Source of the DNA: Diatrype stigma
Taxonomy: Eukaryota; Ascomycota; Sordariomycetes; Xylariales; Diatrypaceae
Length of the DNA stretch: 64,000 bases
Reading direction: 5' to 3'
Assembly (NCBI GenBank): GCA_022225965.2
Contig: JAKJXP020000029.1
Location: 1 to 64,000 of the forward strand
Notes under the pieces: model-generated
The model's input: the letters and a program-made list of their open reading frames with translations, nothing else
Database searches by the model: none
What the model was told of the DNA's origin: nothing
Made by a program: the position numbers and the translations under genes
Shown: piece after piece, positions 1 to 10,437 of the stretch
Layout: each line of letters opens with the position of its first letter
Numbering within the stretch: the stretch's first letter is position 1

Positions 1-739
1 GATTGCGTTGCAGGTTGCGCAATTTCGAAAAATCCCGAATGGATGGATTGCAGAGGGTGGTGTCCACCAAATGGTGGACATCACGTTGCACAGGTTGCGT
101 TGCTTGACACCCTGGGTCTTCGTCTTGACACCGATCTCATCCCAGAATGCGCTGAAGAACCGGACGTTTCTGGGAGCGAGGAGCTCGGGGAGTGTCCAGG
201 ATCTCTTGAACCAGCAACTCTGTCGGAGGGCGGCGTCGATAGCATTAGGGTCCTTGCCGCTGGGTACGTCGGAGAGATGGACGTAGCAGACCGCGGCTTG
301 ACGACACCATGAGTAGTTGAATATGATTGCTGCGGTTAATGAGATTGCAACGTCAGCCACTTCAATCTTGGACTAGAAGTACATGTACCTATAAGAGAAC
401 GGAGCTTCCAACGATGTCTTCACACTGTATCAACATACCTTCGGAGACTTCGTCAGATACACCTCTGTTTATACAGCACGTATCGATCCACACCCACTCT
501 AGACCGCCCCTGACGGCTTGGGCGCAACAGCCGCGGATCTTGGCAAAGCCCGATCTCTTTTCTAGCGACGAAGAAATCGGTCCTTCCGGGTCCTCAATGT
601 CCTGGAACATGACCTCTCCCTTCTCGGCCCAAGTGTGCGAGAGGATAGCGTATAAAGAGGGGGCAGGCTTATCAGGCCGGCATTCCCTGAACTCCCATCT
701 CTCGTCTTGGACCAAGGCCTCGGCGTTTAAGAGACGCAT
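1..739 (-). CDS. HET-domain (heterokaryon incompatibility) protein, 5' part, runs off the window
   Basis: Likely exons complement(<1..329, 439..739). Exon 1 starts MRLLNAE and contains YAILSHTW, then GFAKIRGCC and LEWVWIDTCCINR, the first conserved blocks of the HET domain (PF06985). A GT-AG intron (330-438, acceptor CGCAG) joins it in frame to exon 2, which reads AAVCYVHLSDVP, then SCWFKRSWTLPELLAPR and VRFFSAFWDEIG, the next HET blocks. HET proteins trigger cell death after fusion of unlike hyphae, or act as effectors for NLR receptors; what this one recognises cannot be told. After the WDEIG block (below about 130) the open frame no longer resembles a HET domain and runs through palindromic, repeated sequence (TGTCCACCA..TGGTGGACA at 61-80), so the gene may be interrupted there. 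The start ATG at 739 is the one usual for the family. Confidence 0.85.
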
Positions 740-1650
740 CGTGTAGGTGGGATTATATAGGTAAGTAGTGACTGAAGTGGACAGTGAAGCAGTTGCTTAG
801 TCGGTATACTCTCCTGTGAGTTCTGATATGCGATGTCAACCCGAGAGGACATGACTGAGCTGAGCGTTCTTATAGCCAGTACACACTCGGCTCTTGCAGT
901 TGATGCTACAATGCGGAGTTTGCTTGTTTGCTCTCGCGGGGACTCAGGTTAGCATAGCATAGCAATCTTGCTAGACCCATTCCTACGGACATTCCTAGGA
1001 ATTCATTCATTTTCTTTCTTACACCAGGTATGTGCACAATATGTCTCTTACATGCTTGCTCCTCGGAGTGCGTTCGACTCATCTCGTGCCTTGGGCGGAT
1101 ATACGCAATGTGCATCAAACTGACCTTTGTCTGCGAGGTCAAGGGAAACATCGACTCGAGGGACTATGCCTCGAGCAATTGGACGTAGTTGATGCGTGAG
1201 AAGAGTCATATCCGCCCTTTGTCTGACATGAAGACATAACCAAGCCAAACGTGGTGGAAAGGGGCTGACACATTGAAGGTACCTGGTTGAGAGGATGGAG
1301 TAAATAGATGAACGTCTTGGGGGGAATCAATCATAACTGTGTACCAGAGGAACCGCATATCTACGTAACTGCCTGCCTAGGCCTGCCTGTACCTGTTCCT
1401 GGCTTGCTCATCTAAAAAAACAACGTCTCCCTCCTTCCTGTATGTGCGTGATTTATCAATCAAACCGTCCATAGAAAAAAAGAACCTCGTTTTTTTTCAT
1501 GCCAAACCTGCTCATCATAACATCATGCATGTATCGCCGCCGCCGGACCGGACCACAAACCGGCCCAACCAAAGATCTAGAAAACCAACAGGGCAAAGAC
1601 TAAGGCTAGTCGGTTACATTCCGTTTTCCGTTGCGTGACACTCGAAAGCC
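740..1650. other. Intergenic, HET promoter and asf1 3' side
   Basis: No supported gene. The short open frames here lack family resemblance and splice logic. The stretch should hold the upstream region of the leftward HET gene and the 3' untranslated region of asf1. Confidence 0.6.
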
Positions 1651-2643
1651 TCAGTGGGCCATCACCTCCTGGGGCTTGGTGGCGTCGGGAGCGGGCTTGT
1701 CATCGTCGACCTCCATAGCGTCGTCGGCAGCCTCGGCACCCTCGCCCTCGCCCTCTTCCTCCTCGAGCTCGTCCTCGCTCTCGTTCTCGAGGTCCACGCT
1801 GCCCTCGTCTTCGGACTCCTCGTCGGCGTCGGCGGTCTCGCCGCCCTCCTCGACGCCGCCCATCTCGGCATCGCCATCCGCGTTGGCGGCGGCGCTGCCC
1901 TCGCCGTTCGCGGCCGCGGCCTCGGCACCGTCTTCCTCGACCTCCTCCTCGGCCTCGTCGGCACCGTACTCCTCGCCGTCGGCTTGGAGATCGGCTTCCG
2001 GCTGCTCGGGCGGGAACTCAGCGGGAGCGGAAGCCTCAGAGTCCCTGGGAGGTGAAAGTTAGTATAGGTCGAATGGTTGGAAAGGTATGAGAAAAGGAGT
2101 ATGAAGACAGGCAGAAAATAAGAAGCCGAAGATGTGTCGTGCGACCTGGTGGTACAGATAGAACCTGGTGGCACAGATGGAACCACAGGAATACATGGGA
2201 ACATACCACTTTATGGCGAAGCGCGTGACTCGGGGCTTGTCGGCCAGGATGTTGCGGCGGATCTTCTCAATGATGGGCTTGGCAGGGGGGTCGGCGCTCA
2301 GCTCCTCGGACTCATATTCATTGTTGACGTAGTAACCGACACGGACAAACTCGCGGCCATCGTAGGAGCAGGTTAGGAGGACGACAGTAACACCCAAGAT
2401 ATCGGCGTCCGGGATGCGGGTTGTCTTGGGGGCATCGGCCTCGAAGACGAACTTGTTGACGCCGACGGGGATGGGGCCAACTAAGAGCGAGTCCAGCTCC
2501 TGGTCGTACTGGTCACTGCGGGGATTGTATGTTAGAAGAAAATTTTGTCTTTCCCCTCGCCCCAGTTCCTTCTTTATCCCTTCCCTTGCTTGCTTTCTTT
2601 GAAATTCTACACATCATCATGTCGTCGAGGGCAGGTGGACAAG

Positions 2644-2714
<71 letters not shown>

Positions 2715-2946
2715 ATAGGTGTAACTTACGAAGTGGCAGAGCCGACATAGGTCAACTTCCACTCGAGGTCTGTAACGCTCTAGTTAGCTACTATTGCCAC
2801 TTTCTTCCTCTTCAGAGCCTGATGTAGTGTAGTGTACCTTTCTCCAGCTGCTCGAGGCACTCGAACGTGATCTCGAACTCGTACTTGTCGGTGAACTTGG
2901 CGGGATTGTTGAGGATGTTGACCCCGAGAAGAGAAACGACGGACAT
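1651..2946 (-). CDS. asf1: Histone H3-H4 chaperone Asf1
   Basis: Exons complement(1651..2044, 2207..2515, 2730..2769, 2838..2946); 852 nt, 283 aa, all junctions GT-AG and in phase. It starts [18 protein letters not shown] and continues through [41 protein letters not shown] and [20 protein letters not shown] to [14 protein letters not shown], the immunoglobulin-like Asf1 core (about residues 1-155). The remaining roughly 125 residues are a Glu/Asp-rich tail, as in other fungal Asf1 proteins. Asf1 binds the H3-H4 dimer in the nucleus and passes it to CAF-1 or HIRA during replication-coupled and replication-independent nucleosome assembly. Intron 2 (2516-2729) is unusually long for this window because it carries a tetranucleotide microsatellite. 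The gene lies tail-to-head behind the HET gene on the same strand. Identification is secure. Confidence 0.97.
2643..2714. repeat. (GGCA)n microsatellite in asf1 intron 2
   Basis: About 18 uninterrupted copies of the tetranucleotide GGCA fill about 72 nt inside the second intron of asf1, ending 15 nt from the donor side of that intron. Length polymorphism between isolates is expected. Confidence 0.95.
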
Positions 2947-4044
2947 CTTGGCGATAGGCTGCAGAGACGGACAGTATTGGGATTGGTGGTATGGCTGTTG
3001 GTGCTGGTGCGTTGTCTCTTGGGTAAGAATAAAAGAGAAGCTGGAAAAACAACTAGTGATACTTCGTAGTCTGGACGACCAACAGAACAGAGCCCACTAC
3101 TTTGTACTCGAAGCAGAGCAGGAATCACAAGTGAAAGTGAAAGTCAAAGTGAAAGTGAAAAAGACAAGGGAAAGGGCGTCGGTTGCTATGTGGATCGCAC
3201 CCTTGAAGATGTGTTTTTGTTTTTGGGATATCCAGTGCCGGGCCGCATGTTATGGATGTTATGGATGCCCGTTATGTGTTGTGTACATACGGTGAGGTGC
3301 AGGTGGGTAGGCATAGGGAAGCTACACGCTAGCTAACTAAGTGTTTAGGTGGCTAACGCTAAACTTATTAGCTGGCTAGCGTCGACAGCCTGGAAACGCG
3401 ATTCTCATATGAAAAGCGCGTTGAGTGCTCGCAGTGATTCAGGGTGCCAGGGTCCATGGGGGTACGTATCGTGTCTTATCGGCGATAGCTGCTTATCGTC
3501 CCAATCGATACCACCTGGGCAGTTATCCGAATTCACAATGTGTGAATGTCCATGCGCGGTTGGCAGACGGGATGACGCTAAGCCGAGATAGGGATCTTGG
3601 ACACAATTCACACGCACTCACAGAGCTTGGGGTGTACATGGCCCGTGCGTATCTAGTAGACATAGGTGGCTCTGTATGTACACTCGTTACTCCTGTTTTG
3701 GCATACTTCACTTAAGGCATATTGCCTTCGAAATGCATATGATTCCGCTGGATGAACGGTTTTATACCAGCGGAATGCATAATTGCATACTGCATCTTAA
3801 TAAGCCAGATATGCACCCGATAAGGGGCACTACTTATATGGCACGTACATGAAAAGACACTAAAAATACCTATATTTCCTAGTAAATAACGGCATTTACG
3901 AAGTACCAAAACTGGCAGGGGGGGTACATCTGGGATGTATATATTGCCAAGCCTGGAAATACACTACTACTTAATGCATAATGCCCGCGGAATGCATACG
4001 ATTCTCATGAACGGATTACATGCCTAAGTAATCTTAGGTAGAAT
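2947..4044. other. Intergenic: asf1 promoter and left flank of the retrotransposon
   Basis: No supported gene. It contains a GTGAAA-type tandem run at about 3130-3161 upstream of asf1. From about 3710 there is TE-like sequence with a stem-loop (3742-3776) and two diverged direct copies (about 3715-3765 and 3972-4022) that share AATGCATA(C/T)GATTC and ATGAACGG. Confidence 0.55.
3742..3776. repeat. Stem-loop, 10-bp perfect inverted repeat
   Basis: ATTCCGCTGG (3742-3751) and its reverse complement CCAGCGGAAT (3767-3776) flank a 15-nt loop. The surroundings (GCATAT and ATGCATAATTGCAT) extend the symmetry imperfectly. It may be the end of a degraded element; this is inference. Confidence 0.6.
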
Positions 4045-4229
4045 TGTGGATCCGGGCATTCCCTATAATGCCAAGGATCGGAAAATCGGAATATAAAATT
4101 TTAACAACTTAAAGCGCATAATTATAATTAACTTTAATTTAATAATTAATTCGAACCTTTAATATAATCTTAAATGAATTATTAATAATAATAATTCCTT
4201 AAAGATTCGAAAAACCGAACGTAAAAACA
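4045..4229 (+). repeat. 5' LTR of the Gypsy-type element
   Basis: It starts TGTGGATCCGGGCATTCCC and ends AAAACA, and aligns base for base with 9394-9578. Near its start it is less mutated than the 3' copy (GGATCCGGG against AAATCCGAA), but towards its 3' end the opposite is true. RIP has therefore hit the two copies unevenly. Confidence 0.88.
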
Positions 4230-5639
4230 TAAATAGCTATTTTTATAAATTAACGCTAATAATGCAAAATTTACCTTATTTTTTTACGAATTTTTTCCGA
4301 TAATCGATAATAACAAAAAGCAACGCTAATACGGAAAAATAACCTAAGGGCATTCCGGTTTAAGGCGGCATTTTCGCCGAATTCCTTACGGATATAAAGG
4401 CCGTTTAAAAAAACGGCATATTATACGAACTTCTCGATAAAAAATTCGAAAATATCGAATAAAAAAACATTTCGATAAAAAACAATCTAAATTATTTAAT
4501 AAATAAAGTTGCGAAAATAATTGCGTATTTCGATATTAAACCTAAAGATAAAAAAATCGAAACGTCGGATTAATAATTTCGTTAAAAAAACGAATAAATT
4601 TAATAATAATAACAGCTTATGCTTAATATCGAAAAAACGGCTATCGCCGGTAACGCAAAATCGTTAATTGGTTTTTACGAACCGGCCGAAATCAATTAAA
4701 ACCGATATATGCCGTATATTTAACGTTTATTTTATTATAACGAATAACGAACGAAAAAAAAATTAATATGGCATATGTACTGCTTATCGTAAATTACGTT
4801 TAAGGCCCGTAATAAGAACGAATAAAAAAAATATAGCCTTCGATTATATTTTCGAATAACGCCGTAAAAATAAATCATACCGAAACGAAAAATAAAATAA
4901 CGATATTTCCAAATCTCCGCTTAATTTAAACCGACGGTTAAGTTTTAAAAAAACTAAAAAAAATCCAAAAACGCCTTTTAATAGCACTGGTTTTATACGA
5001 TTTTTAAATATAATGCGTTACGGGCGAATTTATAAGCAATTTTTAATAAATAAAGGTTTATATTTATAATAATAAACCAAATTAAATAACGTTCATAAAG
5101 TATATTCTTTAAGTTTTAAACGACTATAATGCCTTTTTAAAAGCGTTAATATATTTCGTAACGTTATTTCCGTTTTAAGATAAAAATATGATAAACTTTA
5201 CGAAACGCATTTGCAAAGCCTTTTATAAAATGCCGAAAAATATTCGCGATAATTATTCGATAAAAAAATCCTTATTAACGTATTACGTAATAATTTATTT
5301 AACGTATAATTAATTCTTAACGACCGATTCGAAAATTTTAATAATATATAAAAAATCGAAATAATTATTTAATAAGCCGAATTAATTATTCGTTAAACGA
5401 TTAAAAAAAAATTTATAGCACTTTTTCGGTTACCGTTTAATTTTAAAAAAAAGCAATGCTATTTTATAATTTAATCGTTATAAGGGCTATATAAGCCAAA
5501 TCCGATATAACTTAATTAAAGCCCCCGAATATAATAATTACCGTACCTTAAGCCGCGAGATTCGAAGAAATTGCCGATTTTCGCAACGAAAGCCGTAACG
5601 TTTACGCCGCGGCCGAATAAGGCTTCGCCGCGAAAGCCG

Positions 5640-5710
5640 AAAATAATAAATGCTTTAATTATAATAAACAAAGCTATTAAGCTAAGAATTACAAAATAAA
5701 GGCAAAGTTT
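5640..5710 (+). pseudogene. Gag zinc-knuckle remnant
   Basis: The + frame beginning at 5651 reads CFNYNKQSY, a stop, then AKNY. This is a CX2CX4HX4C nucleocapsid knuckle in which two Cys and the His codons have become Tyr by G-to-A or C-to-T transitions. It lies 1.2 kb ahead of the RT remnant, as expected for gag before pol. Confidence 0.75.
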
Positions 5711-6844
5711 TTAAAAAATATATAATACGTAAATACGAATAAAAAAGTTATTTTTAAGGGAACCTTATATTAAAACGCCATTAATAATAAATTCCGATTA
5801 GCCTTTAATAAATTTAAAAGAAATAAGCGGTCCTATATATATTTCGCCGGCGCCGAAAATAATGGCAAGAACGATTCCGAAAGAAGTTCCGCCGAATAGC
5901 TATAAAATAACGAAAAATTTAATTACGACTTTAACGAATTTTTTAAGCAATTCGAAAATAACGAATAAAGGCGTTGCGTTTATTTAATAAAAATAAACGC
6001 CAATAACAAACTATTCCTTAATAAGGATAAACCTTTACGAAAAAGGTACGGTAAAAATTATAATTTTTTTTTACGGAAATAATCGACGGAAATAAATTCA
6101 TAATTTTCCTAAATTACGGATATACTTTTTATTATATTTCCGAATCAATAATAGTTATATTAAAAACGTATAATTTTTTGAAATCGTTAATAATATAAAG
6201 AATTAAAAGTACGGAATTAAAGATTTCGCGTAACGTAATAATTATTGCCCGGTTTTTAATGCCCGGTAATAATATTATTCCGTTTCGAATATTAACGGAA
6301 GTTATTTCCGACGGCACCTTTTCCGATAACTTAATTCTCGGAAAAAATTTGTTTTATAAGTTGGGTATATATTGTAAAAAAAAGGGAAAAAACGAAGTAA
6401 TTATCTTAATTAAAATTACCGAAAGGCCCGTAATTTATTTAATCGCTTTATTACGTATTTTTTACGCTTTCGAAACGGCCTACGTAATAACCGAACCTAA
6501 TTTAATAACTTAATATAAATTCATTTTAACGGATAATAAGGCCATTAATAAATATCTTTTATAATACGTTTATAATTTCCTAAAATTATTCGGGCTTGCT
6601 TCGAAAAGAATTATTACGAATATACGTACCCGTTATTATATTAATACTGGAAATTATAAATTTATTAAACTTCTTTTATGTTAATATAGTTTTATTTAAT
6701 TTCGGATATTCCGTAAATTCGTTAAAAAGCATTTAAAAATAATTATATATATTAATACGGGCCTATAAGGCTCGTTTGCGTTATTTATATTCAAAAAGGC
6801 ACCGGATTAAATAACGAAGCTTAATAAATTCGATAAAAACGTAA

Positions 6845-7620
6845 TATAACGATTTTGCTATAATTATCGGGAACTTAATAAAATCCAATAAAAAAACGTT
6901 TATTCGTTTTTTAACGTAATAAATAAAATTTAACGAACGGCCGGGCATTATTAATATTGCTTTATCGACTTTAAAAATGGCTTTTAACAAATTAAGATTT
7001 ACGAATTAAATATCGAAAAAACCGCCTTTATAATTTCATTTAGCATTTACGAATAATTAATAATGCCTTTCGGACTTTATAACGTTCCGGCAACCTTTTA
7101 GGCATTAATAAAAAAAATCCTCGAATTATTTTGCGAATTTATTTCGGGCATACTAAATAATATGGCCGTATAGGCCGATATATCCGAATAGCTTTACGAA
7201 CGCATATTCGCCTTATTTAAAAGGCTTTTTAATTACGGAATAATCGTAAATTTAATAAAGTCCTTAATATTCGTTCGAAAAGGGATTTTTTTAAGCTTCG
7301 TAATTTCCGAAAAAAAAATCGAAGCCGATCCAATTAAAGTCGCAACCATTCGGAATAAGCTTAAATCGGTAATAATAACCGAAATTTAAGTATTTATAAA
7401 TGCCGCCGATTATTTGCGGCATTTAATTAATAAATATTCGGAAATCGCTAAGCTATTTATAACTTTTATAAGCGGCCCGAAAAACGAACGTATTAAGTTA
7501 TTCCCTAAAATTATAATAAATTAAAAAACAATTTACGAAATAATTATAATAACGTCCGTAATTCGGAAATTCGATTAACGCCGCCCGATTATTCTCGAAA
7601 TAAACGCTTCGTAATAATTC
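6845..7620 (+). pseudogene. Reverse transcriptase / RNase H remnant (pol)
   Basis: With stops ignored, the + frame shows YRELNKI (about 6870), FIDFKNGF (about 6955), LIMPFGLYNVPATF (7056-7100), and then ADYLRHLINKYSEIAKLF (about 7400-7460). These correspond in order to RT blocks and the RT-RNase H connection of Ty3/Gypsy elements. The catalytic YxDD block is altered to LNN. Many in-frame stops arose from TGG and CAR codons, as RIP predicts. Confidence 0.85.
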
Positions 7621-8279
7621 GTTGGCGCAGCGCTATTATAATTTTATATAAAAACAATAAACGCTTTCGTTTTATATTTAATTACTTATTTTTCGAAAAA
7701 GCTTATAAAAATCCAATTATGATATTCCGTTTAAAAAAAAAGCTTTTCGGTATTATATTAATACTTTAGCATTAACGGCATTAAATTAAAAACGACAATA
7801 TAACAGTAATTATTAATTACGAATCGTTAAAAATAATTAATACGAAAACCGAATAACCGGCCCGCATATTGCGTTTTTTCGATACTATCGAGCATTTCGG
7901 AATTCGTATCGTATACCGTTCGAATCGAATAAATATTCTTGCCGATTACTTTTCGAAACTCCAAAAAGCCGCAATAATAACAACCGAAAAAACCAAGCCG
8001 ATTCGTTACGTTAATTAATTAAACCGATTAAACCTTTAAGCCATTTTTAAAACCCTTTTATATAATATCCTTTTATTTTTAACCATATAACGAAAATAAA
8101 TTAATAAGCATTTTATTATATATTAAAACAAGTTATATAAAATAATTAAATACGAAAAAATATCCGGTAACCCTTTATACGTAAAAAGTACCGTTACGAA
8201 AGCGCAAACTTTATAAAAAGTTTTCGAATACGATAAATTCTTAATATAATTAAGACGGATTTATTATAACTAAGGCCAT

Positions 8280-8900
8280 TTAATTATTAAAATAACGCTT
8301 TATAATGTATAAAAGCAATTCTAACATCCGGAAATCGTTTTCGTTACGTAATAAGTAATCGTTAAATGCCCGGCCTATTAATTAATAAAAAAACCGAACT
8401 TTTTATTATTAAATTTATAATCCGTATAATCTTTAATATCCTTAATTAAATAAGCAATCGATTATACGTTAATAGGTTCGTTTACGATTTTTATAGCCGT
8501 TAAATACGTTACGGAATAAATAAAAGTTAACGTTATTTTTTCCGTTTAATTCGGAAATACGATTTTTATATTTTCCCGTATCGAACGTATTTACGGTATT
8601 TCTAAAAAATAAATTAATAATAACGCCGGCGCTTTTAAAAATAAAGCCGCAAACGCTTAGAATAAAAAATAAAGCTTTATCGTAAAAGTTATTATATTAA
8701 AACGCCTAAAGAATAACGGAAAAATAAAAAAAGTTAATAAGAACTTAAAGAAAATTATATTACGCGAATATTAAGTAAATTTTATGGCCCGTTCGTTGCC
8801 CGAATTATTATAACGAACGGTAATTATTTATAACCGCATTTTTAAGCCGAGCGGCTATAGCTTATATTTCTTATTATTCGGCATAATCCTTTTTTAAAAA
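8280..8900 (+). pseudogene. Integrase remnant (pol 3' part)
   Basis: At about 8358-8395 the + frame reads VIVKCPAY, a stop, then LIKK. This matches the second half of the integrase HHCC zinc finger (CPAC-x-x-KK) with its last Cys changed to Tyr. The following few hundred bases are in the place of the DDE core but are too mutated to align by eye. Order after RT supports Ty3/Gypsy type. Confidence 0.6.
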
Positions 8901-9393
8901 TAAACCCTATCGGAATTTTACAAATACTCTTGCGAATCGACGAAAAAAAAAAAAGCTTCAAAATAATAAATTATTGGCAGTAAATTACGAAATACCGCTT
9001 ATAAGGGCCCGCTTTAATAATATAAAGGCGTTTCGTAATAAAATATAAACGTATTTTTTTAAAAAAAGGGCTTATTAAAACGTATGCTTCGGGCGATTAA
9101 ATCTTTTACGTTTGCTAACGCTAAAAAAAGTACGAACCTTATTACGACGAACCTTAAAACGTAATTAGTTATTATTCCGATAATACGTATTATTTACGAA
9201 GTTTCGAAAAAACTTAATTATAAAATAAATATAACGGAACAAATTTATTCCCGGCTTTTATAAAAAACGAACATTCCGTACGTAATATATAATATGCAAA
9301 TAAGCAATTTCTGAAATAAAATCGTCGGCGCTTAATAAAAAGGGAAATTAACGATAATAATTAAGAACGATTATAATAAAAAAGGGAAATAAT

Positions 9394-9578
9394 TATAAAT
9401 CCGAACATTTCCCATAATGCCAAAAATCGGAAAATCGAAATATAAAATTCTAATAATTTAAAGCGTATAATTATAATTAGCTTTAATTTAATAACCAGTC
9501 CGGACCTTTAATATAATCCTAAATGAATTGCTAATAGCAGTAATTCCCTAGGGGTTCGAAGGACCGGGCGCAGAAGCA
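9394..9578 (+). repeat. 3' LTR of the Gypsy-type element
   Basis: Same 185-bp length as 4045-4229. Its 3' part keeps GGGGTTCGAAGGACCGGGCG where the 5' copy has A-rich sequence. A purine run (AAAAAAGGGAAATAAT) just before it fits a polypurine tract. Confidence 0.88.
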
Positions 9579-9621
9579 TAGGATTATTAGTGTATGTAAT
9601 CTAGGATTATTAGTGTATGTA
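9579..9621. repeat. 23-bp-period tandem duplication at the LTR junction
   Basis: TAGGATTATTAGTGTATGTA occurs at 9579-9598 and again at 9602-9621, separated by ATC. The first copy begins exactly where the 3' LTR ends. Confidence 0.9.
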
Positions 9622-10437
9622 CATATCTACGTAGTTATGTAAGCTGTAGCTACCAATCCACCAATAAAGCACGTCAATCTAGTGGGTTGATAGCTCTCCA
9701 TAGGCTATCCAGGCATTCCAGGCTAGGCGGCTGCTACTAGTAGGTCAAGGTACCTCTAGCAGATCAGCTTTTCGCTTTTACCTGTCCGTTGGATTCAAGG
9801 TTGGATCTTTTTTCTTTGAAGAAACCGAAGCTCAAGCTCTCTTCCAGTTGTCCACCTGATCTCTGGTAATCAATTCCCGACCATCAATGGAATTTGATGG
9901 TAACGGCCAACTACAACTACAAAGTACCCTACTTTGTTCTATTCTCTTCTGAACTTCCATTTCCCATTCCATTCCTGCTTTCCGCTTTCCGATTTCCGAT
10001 TTCTGATTCCCGATTCCGACCAAATTTACCGCATTTACAACCTGAAAGTGTTGTGAATGCTTTTCCTTACATCTTCCAGGTACCTGTCTACTTGTACCTA
10101 TCTAGTAATCTCTGCGTCGCATCATCATACTACTACTTGACTCCTCCAACTTGACTCCAACTTGACTTCATGCCATTGTTGGCCGTCGGCGCATTTCATT
10201 ATCCGATAGGTATTCTCATTGGGATTTCTACGATTTGAATATTCTAACATTCCCGGATTCCACACCATATCCGACCGACCCACGACTCCTACGGCTTCTA
10301 CGACCTTGGATCTCTGCGACCCGCGTCCACAACAAACAGTAACTTCAACTGAACCCGTTACCCGATTACCTACTATCGAACCTACAAGCTGCTTCCCTAG
10401 AAAAAATCTGTCTATCTGTCCTGACAGTCCTGCAATC
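9622..10437 (+). other. rna14 upstream region
   Basis: Non-coding; base composition returns to normal right after the LTR. The stretch should hold the promoter and 5' UTR of rna14. It includes a pyrimidine-rich run (about 9935-10020) with the repeated motif CGATTTCC/CGATTCC. An in-frame upstream ATG at 10219 lies in unconserved Thr/Ser/Pro-rich sequence and was not chosen as the start. Confidence 0.55.

Larger units (their letters stand above)
4045..9578 (+). mobile_element. RIP-degraded Ty3/Gypsy-type LTR retrotransposon (5.5 kb)
   Basis: Two direct 185-bp LTRs (4045-4229 and 9394-9578) align without gaps, begin TG/TA and end CA, and differ mainly by C/T and G/A. The interior is extremely AT-rich, with almost all CpA/TpG lost and CpG kept, the signature of RIP. 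Read on the + strand, the order of remnants is gag zinc knuckle (about 5651), RT/RNase H (about 6845-7620), then integrase (about 8280-8900). RT before integrase marks the Ty3/Gypsy lineage. Every frame is full of stops, so the copy is dead. The candidate target duplication is TAGAAT (4039-4044) against TAGGAT (9579-9584), one G-to-A change apart. The primer-binding site could not be assigned. Confidence 0.9.

Noticed and set aside
10219..10437. 73-codon N-terminal extension of Rna14
   Set aside because: Thr/Pro-rich with no resemblance to Rna14. ATG 10438 has the better context and a typical acidic start.
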